From positions 372,001 through 436,000 of the forward strand of contig JAFLSD010000001.1 in the NCBI GenBank assembly GCA_022511125.1: DNA of 64,000 nt, read 5' to 3'. The DNA is from Paramuribaculum sp. (lineage in GTDB: Bacteria; Bacteroidota; Bacteroidia; Bacteroidales; Muribaculaceae). Positions 43,312 through 52,096 of this stretch are shown here, piece by piece. The notes below the pieces were generated by a model, which was given only the letters and a program-made list of their open reading frames with translations, did no database searches and was not told the DNA's origin. The position numbers and the translations under genes were made by a program. Positions within the stretch are counted from its first letter, which is position 1. Each line of letters opens with the position of its first letter.

Positions 43312-43671
43312 ATCACCCACGTCTTATTCCACGCATACTGCGCCTCCCTTTGTAGGGACGCAATATGTTACACTTACCCACTAACACCCTGAAACTCAAT
43401 CGCTTTGCTAAACATTCACTGCAGAGCAGCATCAACACTTTCCCGGAGAAATGACGATATATACGTAACCCTTGCGCTACTCCGTGCTTGATACCCGAGC
43501 CAATAAACAAAAAGTGCCGTAGGAACTTACTCACATCCACCGTCCCGTCACTCACCAATAACTTTTATCTCATATCTTTCCATCTCCCAGCGACACTCCC
43601 AAACATATCTCATATCTGGTCTATTTGGTTCATGATTTGCCCGGTTATCATGATTCCATATATCCTATTTT

Positions 43672-44190
43672 TCAGAATGAGATGAGAGACGTAACCTCTA
43701 CGCCTTCCGGCAAGTTTTCGCGACCATGGAGAAACGGAATCTCTGAAATGAAATTGATATAGATTTTTCGGGGATTCATCGATTTTACAAGATCGTAAGC
43801 CGCATGCATTGTGCCTCCCGTCGCCAAAACATCGTCATGGATCACCACGATATCGTCCTCCTCGATAGCGTCGCGATGTATCTCGATTGTATCCTCGCCG
43901 TATTCCTTCTCGAACGTAGCCGAAATAGTTTCCGCCGGCAGCTTTCCTGGCTTCCGTGCCGGAACAAATCCGGCTCCGATTTCGTAAGCCAGTATCGAGC
44001 CGCCTATAAAGCCGCGCGATTCGATGCCCACCACTTTCGTCACGCCCTTGTCGCGGTACAGGTCGGCCAGAGCACGCCCTATCTCCTTAAGCGCTTTCGG
44101 GTCCTTGAACGCCGTGGTAAGATCTTTAAACACTATTCCCTTTTGCGGAAAATCGTTGATGTCCCTGATTTTTGATTTTACGTATTCCAT
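43672..44190 (-). CDS. apt: Adenine phosphoribosyltransferase
   Basis: 172-residue purine-salvage enzyme (adenine + PRPP to AMP). It shows IRDINDFPQKGIVFKDLTTAFKD at the start, the hood VVGIESRGFIGGSILAYEIGAGFVPARKPGKLPAET, and the PRPP-binding loop VVIHDDVLATGGTMHAA. Length and order match bacterial Apt. It lies downstream of mnmG, with the parS-like palindrome in the 43-base gap. Confidence 0.95.
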   Translation of the reverse strand: MEYVKSKIRDINDFPQKGIVFKDLTTAFKDPKALKEIGRALADLYRDKGVTKVVGIESRGFIGGSILAYEIGAGFVPARKPGKLPAETISATFEKEYGEDTIEIHRDAIEEDDIVVIHDDVLATGGTMHAAYDLVKSMNPRKIYINFISEIPFLHGRENLPEGVEVTSLISF

Positions 44191-44217
44191 ATCATTCGAG
44201 ATATTTATGAATCCAAT

Positions 44218-44233
44218 TGTTCCACGTGGAACA
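44218..44233. other. parS-like centromere site
   Basis: TGTTCCACGTGGAACA is a perfect 16-bp palindrome matching the parS pattern TGTTnCACGTGnAACA bound by ParB. It directly abuts the mnmG stop codon. In many bacteria parS sites and mnmG (gidA) cluster near oriC, which suggests this stretch is origin-proximal. parA/parB are not in the window. Confidence 0.8.
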
Positions 44234-46114
44234 TTATCGCCCGAGCATTAATATTAATATACTGATATCGCTTGGCGATACTCCGGGAATTCTTGACGCT
44301 TGCCCTATCGTTTCTGGATCTATTTTCCGGAGTTTCTGCCTTGCTTCGGTCGATAGCGATTTAATTTCGTCGTAATTAAGTTTGCCTTTCAGCTTCATAT
44401 TCTCAAGGCGGCGTAGCTTGTCGGCGTTCTGCCGTTCGCGGTTTATGTATCCGTCATACTTCATTAGTATTTCCGCCGCCTCTACTATTTCTTCACGTCG
44501 TTCTTCTTCTATGTTGGTTGTGATAAATTCTTCGAGTGAGGGTATGTGGTCTCTGAGAATTCTGATATTCATCCTCGGACGAAGCACCAAATCCGCTATC
44601 CTTGCATTCTGCTTTATCGGCGATTCGCCGTGCTCGCAGAGAACTGTATTGATTTCCGACGGCTTCACCGACGTTGTTGCCATGAATTGCATGAGGCTGT
44701 CACGCTGGTCTCGTTTCGACAACATGAGATCGTAGCGGCGTTCGTCGACCAGGCCCACTTCATATCCGCGTGGCGTCAGTCTCATATCTGCGTCATCCTG
44801 ACGCAGAAGGATGCGGAATTCAGCTCGCGAAGTGAACATGCGGTAAGGTTCGTCTACACCTTTTGTCACCAAGTCGTCTATAAGCACTCCGATATAAGCC
44901 TCGTCGCGCGCAAGCGTAAACGGCGGCTGGTCATTCGAACAGAGATGTGCGTTAATGCCGGCTATCAATCCTTGACCTGCGGCCTCCTCATATCCCGTAG
45001 TTCCGTTCACCTGCCCTGCCAGGAACAAACCAGTCACCACTTTGCTCTCCAATGAGTGGGTGAGCTGTGTTGGGTCAAAGAAATCGTATTCGATGGCATA
45101 GCCCGGGCGGTAGATCTGCACGTCTCGGAATGCAGGGATCGTTTGAAGAGCCTCGAGCTGGATGTCGAACGGCAAAGATGAGGAAAATCCATTGAGATAA
45201 AATTCCTGTGTCGTTTCACCTTCAGGTTCGATGAAAAGCTGATGTTCGTCCTTGTCGGCGAATGTCACTATTTTTGTCTCGATACTCGGACAATAGCGAG
45301 GCCCTATACTTTGAATCTGCCCGTTATAGAGCGGTGAGTCCGGCAACCCGCGGCGAAGAATCTCATGCGACTCCTTGTTTGTGTAGACGATGTAACACGG
45401 CCGCTGGCGCAAAACGCGCCTCACGTCCGGAAGATAAGAAAATTTGTGATCGTCTCTGTCACCTTCTTGGATCGCAGTCTTTTCCCAATCGATACTGCGG
45501 CCATCGATACGAACCGGCGTGCCTGTTTTCATTCTTTCCGTCCGTATTCCGAGCCCTTTAAGTTGTTCTGTCAGTCCTATCGAGGCCGGCTCGGAGAAGC
45601 GTCCGCCACTCCATTGTTTTCTGCCTACATGCATCGTTCCGTTCAGAAATGTTCCGGCAGTGATTACTGTGGCCTTCGATTTGAATTCTATCCCCAACGA
45701 CGTCCTGACTCCATCCACGTGGCCGTCAGTCACTATCAGTTCGGTAACGTCTCCCTGCCAGAGATACAGATTTTCAGTATTTTCAAGGATGCTCCTCCAC
45801 GTTTCCGAAAACTTCATCCGATCGCTCTGCGCACGCGGACTCCACATCGCTGGTCCTTTAGATCTGTTCAGCATTCTGAACTGTATCGCCGTAAGGTCTG
45901 TCACTATTGCAGTCTGGCCGCCGAGAGCATCTATCTCTCTGACTATCTGCCCTTTGGCGATACCACCTATAGCCGGATTACAGCTCATTTGAGCTATCTT
46001 GTTGAGGTCGTGAGTGATAAGAAGAGTCGACGAACCAAGTCGAGCCGAAGCACATGCAGCTTCACAACCCGCATGGCCCGCGCCAACAACTATTACGTCA
46101 TATTCAAATTTCAT
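44234..46114 (-). CDS. mnmG: tRNA uridine-5-carboxymethylaminomethyl modification enzyme MnmG
   Basis: 626-residue FAD protein that, with MnmE, makes cmnm5U34 in tRNAs. The FAD-binding motif is VVGAGHAGCEAACASARLGS near residues 9-28. Further signatures are MSCNPAIGGIAKGQIVREIDALGG, GRFSEPASIGLT, RYCPSIETKI and the GYEEAAGQGLIAGINA helix. A C-terminal helical domain binds MnmE/tRNA. All conserved. ybeY lies 16 bases upstream on the same strand. Confidence 0.96.
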   Translation of the reverse strand: MKFEYDVIVVGAGHAGCEAACASARLGSSTLLITHDLNKIAQMSCNPAIGGIAKGQIVREIDALGGQTAIVTDLTAIQFRMLNRSKGPAMWSPRAQSDRMKFSETWRSILENTENLYLWQGDVTELIVTDGHVDGVRTSLGIEFKSKATVITAGTFLNGTMHVGRKQWSGGRFSEPASIGLTEQLKGLGIRTERMKTGTPVRIDGRSIDWEKTAIQEGDRDDHKFSYLPDVRRVLRQRPCYIVYTNKESHEILRRGLPDSPLYNGQIQSIGPRYCPSIETKIVTFADKDEHQLFIEPEGETTQEFYLNGFSSSLPFDIQLEALQTIPAFRDVQIYRPGYAIEYDFFDPTQLTHSLESKVVTGLFLAGQVNGTTGYEEAAGQGLIAGINAHLCSNDQPPFTLARDEAYIGVLIDDLVTKGVDEPYRMFTSRAEFRILLRQDDADMRLTPRGYEVGLVDERRYDLMLSKRDQRDSLMQFMATTSVKPSEINTVLCEHGESPIKQNARIADLVLRPRMNIRILRDHIPSLEEFITTNIEEERREEIVEAAEILMKYDGYINRERQNADKLRRLENMKLKGKLNYDEIKSLSTEARQKLRKIDPETIGQASRIPGVSPSDISILILMLGR

Positions 46115-46130
46115 TTCTCACCTCTATCAA

Positions 46131-46568
46131 TCATTCGTCACTCAACTCATTGTAAAGTCTAAGCGCCTTGTCTTCACATTGTTCCATAATCTCACGCTCC
46201 CCTTCCCCTTTGTCGTTGATACCGCAAAGATGGAGTACACCGTGGATTATCACTCTCAGCAGTTCGCACTCGTAAGGCTGCCTGAACAGGTCGGCGTTAC
46301 TTCTCACCGTTTCGAGGGATATGATCATATCGCCCGAAATTTTCTTGCCTTTACTGTAATCGAACGTTATGATGTCGGTATAATAATCGTGATTCAAAAA
46401 TTCACGGTTCGCTGCGATTATCTTTTCGTCGTCGCAAAAAAGATAGCCGAGTTCGCCGCACGTCTTTCCATAGTCCGCTGCAACCGCCATGATCCATCTT
46501 TCGACAAGAATATAGTCAAGCGGAGGCATTTCTACGTTTTCACACGACCAATAGATTTTGTTTGCCAT
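46131..46568 (-). CDS. ybeY: Endoribonuclease YbeY (rRNA maturation factor)
   Basis: 145-residue zinc-dependent RNase needed for 16S rRNA 3' processing and ribosome quality control. The metal motif is HGVLHLCGIND, with two of the three usual histidines. The third position of HxxxHxxxxxH is Asp here, a variation I believe is common in Bacteroidota. The upstream conserved helix NREFLNHDYYTDIITFDY is present. It is first in the ybeY-mnmG-apt run and has a clear promoter. Confidence 0.92.
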   Translation of the reverse strand: MANKIYWSCENVEMPPLDYILVERWIMAVAADYGKTCGELGYLFCDDEKIIAANREFLNHDYYTDIITFDYSKGKKISGDMIISLETVRSNADLFRQPYECELLRVIIHGVLHLCGINDKGEGEREIMEQCEDKALRLYNELSDE

Positions 46569-46942
46569 CTGACTGAGTTACCCGTGATTTCGGGCATTTT
46601 TCATCACAAAATTAATGAAAATCACGTCCCAAAGCAAAAAAAGACTTTGGCTCGATTTTTCTGCATATTTTTCCAGAAAATTAAAACATCGTCTAATCCA
46701 TTGATTACCTGCATTTTCAAAAAAGATTAACCCTCTGAGAATCCGTTTTAATCCACGCGCCCCAATATTCACTCAAGATAAAACAAAGAGAAAACATAAA
46801 CAAAACACAAAGAAAATCCAAAAGGAATCTCCAATACTCTATTTGAATACGGAGCCGCGCAGCAACATGTTTTTGAACTCTGCAACAACACAAATTCCTT
46901 CAATTTGATTTAATTTTGCCATGCGAAAAAATTAAGCCTCCA
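46569..46942. other. Intergenic region with divergent promoters for ybeY and the DMT gene
   Basis: Minus strand: TTTG (46638-46635), a 20-base spacer and TAATTTTG (46614-46607) form a good promoter for ybeY. Plus strand: TAATTTTG at 46911-46918, without a clear -33 box, precedes the DMT transporter. The AT-rich rest (46640-46900) shows no gene. Confidence 0.6.
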
Positions 46943-47854
46943 ATGTGGTATCTTTTGCCCATCTTTTTCTTAGGAGTCCTGACCCCGATTCAGACGGCGG
47001 CCAATTCACGTTTACGCCTGTCGGTTGTCTCTCCTTTTGTAGCTTCGCTCGTGTCGTTCACGGTCGGCACCTTGTTTCTGACTGTCCTCACTTTACTCGA
47101 GAAAGGAACGTTGACGTTCGGCGGATCACTTTTCGCTGAACTGCCCTGGTGGGCGTGGTTAGGAGGCGTTTGCGGTCTGTGGGGACTAACCGTCAATATC
47201 ATCATTTTTCCGAAACTGGGCGCAATGCAGACTGCTCTGATGCCAATGCTCGGACAGATTGCAATGGGCATAGTAATCGACAGTTTCGGACTGCTGTGTT
47301 CGCCTCAATTCAGCTTCACATGGCTTAGAATGATAGCCTTGTGTGTAATTCTGTCAGGTATGCTGATGGTGATTTTGGAGGGCAAGAAGAAAACGCAAGG
47401 AGAAAGCAAACTATTATGGCAACTCATCGGATTTAGCGGAGGTGCTGTGTTCGCTATGCAACCGTCGATGAACTCCTTGCTTTCCATCGGTCTATATTCG
47501 TCGATTCACGCCGCATTGGTTTCCTTTCTGACGGCCACTATATTGTTGATCGTGATAGTTTTCGCCGTAAAATCCAACCGCACATATATCAGCCGTATAT
47601 TCTCGTTCGACCGCCCATGGTGGTCATGGCTCGGAGGAATTATAGGCGGCACATTCGTAGCCGGCTTCGCCTTCTTTGCGTCAAGAACGGGGATTGGCGT
47701 GCTGTTGGTTACGAGCATCTGCGGTTTGTTGGCCAACAGCCTTGCTATTGATAAGTTCGGATGGTTCGGTGCACGAAAGAAAACGATACGGCCGATTCAA
47801 TACGTAGGGCTACTCTGCGTAATCATTGGAATCATGATTTTAAGACTGAATTGA
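46943..47854 (+). CDS. DMT-family transporter (DUF606/YdcZ type, two fused repeats)
   Basis: 303-residue inner-membrane protein with about ten hydrophobic helices. The two halves repeat the DUF606 pattern: PWWAWLGGVCGLWGLTVNIIIFPKLGA near residue 70, and PWWSWLGGIIGGTFVAGFAFFASRTGIGV near 232. It is thus a fused form of the YdcZ-like EMR-type module. Substrate unknown. The ATG at 46943 (MWYLLPIFF) was chosen because an in-frame TTG at 46916 falls inside the -7 element. It is the first of four plus-strand genes in a decaying patch. Confidence 0.85.
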   Translation: MWYLLPIFFLGVLTPIQTAANSRLRLSVVSPFVASLVSFTVGTLFLTVLTLLEKGTLTFGGSLFAELPWWAWLGGVCGLWGLTVNIIIFPKLGAMQTALMPMLGQIAMGIVIDSFGLLCSPQFSFTWLRMIALCVILSGMLMVILEGKKKTQGESKLLWQLIGFSGGAVFAMQPSMNSLLSIGLYSSIHAALVSFLTATILLIVIVFAVKSNRTYISRIFSFDRPWWSWLGGIIGGTFVAGFAFFASRTGIGVLLVTSICGLLANSLAIDKFGWFGARKKTIRPIQYVGLLCVIIGIMILRLN

Positions 47855-47856
47855 AT

Positions 47857-48049
47857 ATGGAAACTGTCATAAAATTGAACAATGGTGTTGAGATGGCTGG
47901 TTCAAAGAGGGATACCCGTAATCCCAAAGACTGTCAGCAAAGAGCGGATGAAGGAAAATATCGATATTTTCGATTTTGAGCTATCAGCTGAAGATATTAA
48001 AAAGATAGGTTGCTTAGACACAGGTAAAAGTCTGTTCAACTGGTGGTAA
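47857..48049 (+). pseudogene. Aldo/keto reductase remnant, internally deleted
   Basis: The first 12 codons (METVIKLNNGVE) match the N-terminus of 2,5-diketogluconate-reductase-type aldo/keto reductases. From 47891, in the +1 frame, the sequence continues RWLVQRGIPVIPKTVS, then ERMKENIDIFDFELSAED and LDTGKSLFNWW before the stop at 48047-48049; this is the C-terminus of the same family. Roughly 190 residues of the barrel, with the catalytic Tyr and Lys, are missing, and the junction is out of frame. It is therefore non-functional. The breakpoint is at about 47890-47896. Confidence 0.85.
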
Positions 48050-48076
48050 TTCACAAAACATTATAATACTTTGACG

Positions 48077-48607
48077 ATGAAAATTGTGGTTTTAAAAGGA
48101 AGTCCGAGAATTAACGGCAACTCTAACCTTTTAGCGGGAGAATTCATAAAGGGAGCGACTGAAGCGGGTCACGAAATCATTGAGTTTGACTGCACAAGGC
48201 ATAAAGTGGGTGGTTGCATGGCATGCGAACGATGCAACATGGCCGGTCCATGCGTCCAAAAAGACGATTTCGAGCTTATCCGTCCCCATCTGATCGACTG
48301 CGATGCGATTCTTTTTGCAACGCCCATTTATTACTTCGGCCCAAGCGCTCAGCTGAAAGCTGTAATTGATAGGTTTTATGCCATTCACGGACTGATGGGA
48401 CCGAAGAAAACCCTTTTGTTTACGACTATGGTGAATCCTAACCCGGGCGTGGCCGAACCGACGATAATCATGTTTGACAAGATGAACGCATATCTCGGGT
48501 GGAAAGATTGCGGAAGGATAATCGCAAACGGAATATTCGGAACGGGAGAGGTAAGAAATACGCCGTTTATGGAACATGCATACGAACTGGGAAAACACCT
48601 GAATTAA
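48077..48607 (+). CDS. Flavodoxin-family NAD(P)H-dependent reductase / iron-sulfur-flavoprotein-like
   Basis: 176-residue FMN protein. The phosphate loop is KGSPRINGNSN, the isoalloxazine region is FATPIYYFGPSAQLKAVIDRFY, and a Cys-rich segment GCMACERCNMAGPC has the CxxC spacing of the iron-sulfur flavoprotein branch. Probably an oxidoreductase for quinones or similar acceptors. The start is ATG 48077; the AraC-type gene begins 2 bases after its stop, so the two are coupled. Such pairs of AKR, flavodoxin and AraC regulator are frequent in Bacteroidales. Confidence 0.85.
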   Translation: MKIVVLKGSPRINGNSNLLAGEFIKGATEAGHEIIEFDCTRHKVGGCMACERCNMAGPCVQKDDFELIRPHLIDCDAILFATPIYYFGPSAQLKAVIDRFYAIHGLMGPKKTLLFTTMVNPNPGVAEPTIIMFDKMNAYLGWKDCGRIIANGIFGTGEVRNTPFMEHAYELGKHLN

Positions 48608-48609
48608 TC

Positions 48610-49248
48610 ATGGAAAATCCGAGTGTATACAATTACAACGATATAATCTACAATTGTTTTCAACCTGACGAATCGCTTTCTGAACATTGTCTTCCTCGGC
48701 ATGCGCTGGTCTATGTATATTCGGGCGAAATCCAAATCAATGACGGTGACACAGAACACACAGTGCGCTCCGGGGAATATGTCTTTCTTAAGAGAGACCA
48801 CCGGGTTAGGATCCACAAACACACATCCGGTGACTCACCTTACAGGGCCATCAGCATACGGTTCGACAGGGAATTCCTACGCGATTCTTTCAAGAAAATC
48901 GACACCAAATCAATGCCGGAAGAAGTTCAAAGATTCAACGCCGCTGTTATAAAACTGGAGAAATCGCCTTATGTCGAATCGCTTTTTGCTTCTCTTTCCC
49001 CTTTCACCGACAGAGGAATCATACCCTCGGATGATTTTGTCAGAATGAAGATGGACGAGGCATTGAGGTGTGTATTGTCTTCAGACGACAGGTTTTATCC
49101 CACCTTGTTCGATTTCAGCGATCCGTGGAAAATCGACATAATGAAGTTTATGGAAGAGAATTTCATGCAGGATTTGAGCATTGGGGAATTTGCGTTCTAT
49201 ACCGGCAAGAGTTTGGCGTCGTTCAAAAGGGATTTTGCGGAAATATGA
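48610..49248 (+). CDS. AraC-family regulator, C-terminally truncated
   Basis: 212 residues. The N-terminal cupin-like sensor has ALVYVYSGEIQINDGD and GEYVFLKRDHRVRIH. A helical linker leads to the first C-terminal HTH, MEENFMQDLSIGEFAFYTGKSLASFKRDF, where the frame stops at AEI. Intact relatives continue with a second HTH of about 45 residues. The DNA-binding domain is thus half missing, and the downstream lpd gene begins only 13 bases later. The truncation looks like the edge of a deletion. It may be inactive or act as a sensor-only protein. Confidence 0.75.
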   Translation: MENPSVYNYNDIIYNCFQPDESLSEHCLPRHALVYVYSGEIQINDGDTEHTVRSGEYVFLKRDHRVRIHKHTSGDSPYRAISIRFDREFLRDSFKKIDTKSMPEEVQRFNAAVIKLEKSPYVESLFASLSPFTDRGIIPSDDFVRMKMDEALRCVLSSDDRFYPTLFDFSDPWKIDIMKFMEENFMQDLSIGEFAFYTGKSLASFKRDFAEI

Positions 49249-49261
49249 GGTCACACAAACC

Positions 49262-50602
49262 TCAGACGGCGATAGAGGCCTCTATCGCACTCCTCAGCGC
49301 TTCCGAAAGTGTCGGATGAGGAAATATATATCCGTCGATTTTTAACGCGCTCAGACCCCCTGAAATTGCGACGGATGCAATTTGGATCAGATCGGCCGCA
49401 TGAGGTCCGCAGATGTGACATCCTAAAATCCGTCCTGATTCCCTTTCAGTCAAGACTTTAACCAATCCGTCGGATTCACCCGATGCTACAGCTTTGCCGT
49501 TGGCGCGGAAAAACGCTGTTCCTACCGAAAATTCGAGCCCTGCGTCTCGACATTGAGCTTCGGTCAATCCTGTCATCGCACATTCGGGACTCGTAAACAC
49601 AGCGGAAGGTATCGGATCGAGCAGTTGTTCCATTCCGAGAGCCACACGCCCTTGAGCCGATGCAGCGTGCGCAAGCATACAACGTCCGTTCACATCGCCT
49701 ATGGCATAGAATCCTTCGACAGAAGTTTCCATACAGTCATTTACCTCGATGAAGCCCCTGACAGTCCGTATGCCGGCTTCTTCGGTGCCTTCGGGAAGAA
49801 CGGCTTTTCTGCCGACAGCCATTAGCACAGTGGAAGCCTCCACTGCTTTTTCCTTCCCTTTCGCGGTATAGCTGACCCGTAGAGATTCTCCATATTCGGC
49901 AATAGCAGTCACCTGCGCTCCGGTTACGATTTCCACACCCTGCCGTTTCATCGTCATGCGCAGACGTTTGGCAATCTCTGCATCGAAGGGAGGTAGTATT
50001 TCCGGGCAATATTCAAGAACGGTTACATCTACACCGAACGAGTTGAATATCGACGCGAATTCCAATCCGATAACGCCGCCACCGATTATGGCTATACTCT
50101 CGGGTAACGAACGCATATCCAACGCGAAGTCGCTGTTTATGGCAAGTTCCGTACCGGGAATGGGAAGCACCGCCGGACGCGAACCGGTGGCGATAATAAT
50201 CTGTGGCGCAGTGTATACCTCCTCGCCGACAGATACTTTACCAGCTCCGAGAATTCTGGCTTCTCCTTTCACCACGTTAACGTCACGTAGCAGGATCGCT
50301 ACGCCATCCCGTAGTTGGCGGACAACTTCTTCCTTCCGTTCGACAGCCTTGGCAAAATCGAATGTAAAAGAGGATGTACTGCAACCGTATTTGACTGCCT
50401 CGGCCACCGTGCGGGCTACTTCTGCCGACCGGCAAAGCGCTTTAGTGGGAATACATCCCCGGTTCAGGCATGTGCCTCCGAGCTCGTCGCGCTCGATGAG
50501 AACCACTTTCCGGCCTTGTTTAGCTGCTATCTCAGCTGTCTCATAACCACCGGGGCCTGCTCCGATTATAATCAGATCACTTACATTCGGTTGCTTTTCC
50601 AT
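49262..50602 (-). CDS. lpdA: Dihydrolipoyl dehydrogenase (E3)
   Basis: 446-residue flavoenzyme that re-oxidises dihydrolipoyl groups with NAD+. The FAD motif GAGPGGYETAE is at about 14-24. The redox disulfide is C45-C50 in GGTCLNRGC. The NAD-binding GGGVIGLEFASIF is at about 172-184, and the catalytic HPTLSE is near the C-terminus. Located 21 bases downstream of gcvPB, it serves as the L-protein of the glycine cleavage system and perhaps other 2-oxoacid dehydrogenases. Confidence 0.95.
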   Translation of the reverse strand: MEKQPNVSDLIIIGAGPGGYETAEIAAKQGRKVVLIERDELGGTCLNRGCIPTKALCRSAEVARTVAEAVKYGCSTSSFTFDFAKAVERKEEVVRQLRDGVAILLRDVNVVKGEARILGAGKVSVGEEVYTAPQIIIATGSRPAVLPIPGTELAINSDFALDMRSLPESIAIIGGGVIGLEFASIFNSFGVDVTVLEYCPEILPPFDAEIAKRLRMTMKRQGVEIVTGAQVTAIAEYGESLRVSYTAKGKEKAVEASTVLMAVGRKAVLPEGTEEAGIRTVRGFIEVNDCMETSVEGFYAIGDVNGRCMLAHAASAQGRVALGMEQLLDPIPSAVFTSPECAMTGLTEAQCRDAGLEFSVGTAFFRANGKAVASGESDGLVKVLTERESGRILGCHICGPHAADLIQIASVAISGGLSALKIDGYIFPHPTLSEALRSAIEASIAV

Positions 50603-50623
50603 AATCTTTTGATGGCGAATTGT

Positions 50624-52093
50624 TTATTTCGTTGATTTCAGATCCTTAAACGTCACGACAGGATTGAGAGCCGCCTGTGTGTCATCGGGACGTGAGATTG
50701 GTGTAGAGTGAGGTGCCGATTTCACGGAATCGGGGTTCTCCTTGGCTTCCACCGCAATTTTCTTCATCACGTCGATGAACTCGTCAAGCGTTTCCTTGCT
50801 TTCGGTCTCGGTGGGTTCGATCATCAGTGATTCATGGAACAGTAGAGGGAAATATATGGTCGGCGCATGGAAACCATAGTCAAGCAGCCTTTTGGCGACA
50901 TTGAGTGTAGTCACACCTGTAGATTTATCCTTCAGTCCGTCAAAAACGAATTCATGCTTGCATACCCTGTCGATGGGAAGAAGATAGAGATCACGCAGCG
51001 ATTGTTTGATATAATTGGCGTTGAGTGTAGCCAACGGCCCGACATGAGCCAGTCCGGATTTACCCAAGGACAGGATATAGGCCAATGCCCGGAGTTCCAC
51101 TCCGAAGTTTCCGAGGGTGGCTGAAACATTACCACAAGCATCGTCGCCACACTCCAGGCTGAAAGTGCCGTCAGGATTTTTCACAACACGTGGATTCGGG
51201 AGAAATTGTTCCAATCCTTTCCTTACGCCCACCGGACCCGATCCGGGGCCACCGCCTCCGTGAGGTGTCGAGAATGTTTTATGAAGATTGATGTGCATCA
51301 CATCGAAGCCCATATCGCCGGGACGGGCGATCCCGAGCATCGGATTGAGGTTCGCGCCATCGTAATACATCAGTCCGCCAGCCGCGTGCACCATATCGGC
51401 AATCTCTTTTACACGGCTTTCGAAAATACCGGCAGTGTTAGGGTTTGTCATCATTACCGCAGCCACCGTGTCGTCGAGAAGCGGACGCAAAGCATCTACA
51501 TCGATTGTACCGTCGGGGAGACTCTTCACTTCCACTACTTTCAGCCCCGCTACCGCCGCACTTGCCGGATTGGTTCCGTGAGCCGAGTCGGGTACGATTA
51601 CAGTGGTGCGTTTCGTGTCGCCGCGGCTTTCGTGATAAGCCCGGATAATCATCAGTCCGGTCAGTTCTCCGTGTGCTCCGGCAAAAGGATTGAGCGTAAA
51701 TTCATACATGCCTCCGATCTCGGACAGCATGGTCTGCAATGTCCAATAAGCTTCGAGTGCGCCCTGAACCGTTTCGGCCGGCTGATAGGGATGGATCCCC
51801 GAAAATCCGGCGAGAGAGCTCATCTCCTCGTTGATTTTCGGATTATATTTCATCGTGCAACTACCCAACGGATAAAAACCTGTATCAACTCCGAAATTAT
51901 TGTTGCTCATGTTAGTATAGTGGCGAACGACACTAAGTTCGTCAACTTCGGGCAATTCGGGTTCAGCTTCACGTTTCAAAGCTTCAGGTATGGCAGTCAT
52001 AGCGTCGGGACAACCGTTTTTGGGAATCGACGCGCCTCGTCTGCCGGGCTTCGACAGTTCAAATATGATTTTTCCGTAATATTCTCTATTCAT
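50624..52093 (-). CDS. gcvPB: Glycine dehydrogenase (decarboxylating) subunit 2
   Basis: 489-residue beta half of the split P-protein. The PLP lysine is K272 in INLHKTFSTPHGGGGPGSGP. Further signatures are YPLGSCTMKYNPK, NPFAGAHGELTGL, PDSAHGTNPASAA and YYDGANLNPMLG. All conserved. Separate PA and PB genes are typical of Bacteroidota and Firmicutes, in contrast to the single gcvP of proteobacteria. It follows gcvPA with a 3-base gap. Confidence 0.96.
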   Translation of the reverse strand: MNREYYGKIIFELSKPGRRGASIPKNGCPDAMTAIPEALKREAEPELPEVDELSVVRHYTNMSNNNFGVDTGFYPLGSCTMKYNPKINEEMSSLAGFSGIHPYQPAETVQGALEAYWTLQTMLSEIGGMYEFTLNPFAGAHGELTGLMIIRAYHESRGDTKRTTVIVPDSAHGTNPASAAVAGLKVVEVKSLPDGTIDVDALRPLLDDTVAAVMMTNPNTAGIFESRVKEIADMVHAAGGLMYYDGANLNPMLGIARPGDMGFDVMHINLHKTFSTPHGGGGPGSGPVGVRKGLEQFLPNPRVVKNPDGTFSLECGDDACGNVSATLGNFGVELRALAYILSLGKSGLAHVGPLATLNANYIKQSLRDLYLLPIDRVCKHEFVFDGLKDKSTGVTTLNVAKRLLDYGFHAPTIYFPLLFHESLMIEPTETESKETLDEFIDVMKKIAVEAKENPDSVKSAPHSTPISRPDDTQAALNPVVTFKDLKSTK

Positions 52094-52096
52094 GGC

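Noticed and set aside
46575-46601. Short CCCG/CGGG hairpin with following T-run as terminator
   Set aside because: Stem of only 4 bp, and no plus-strand gene ends there.
46014-46730. 238-codon open frame antisense across mnmG and ybeY
   Set aside because: Overlaps two well-supported genes and has no recognisable domain.
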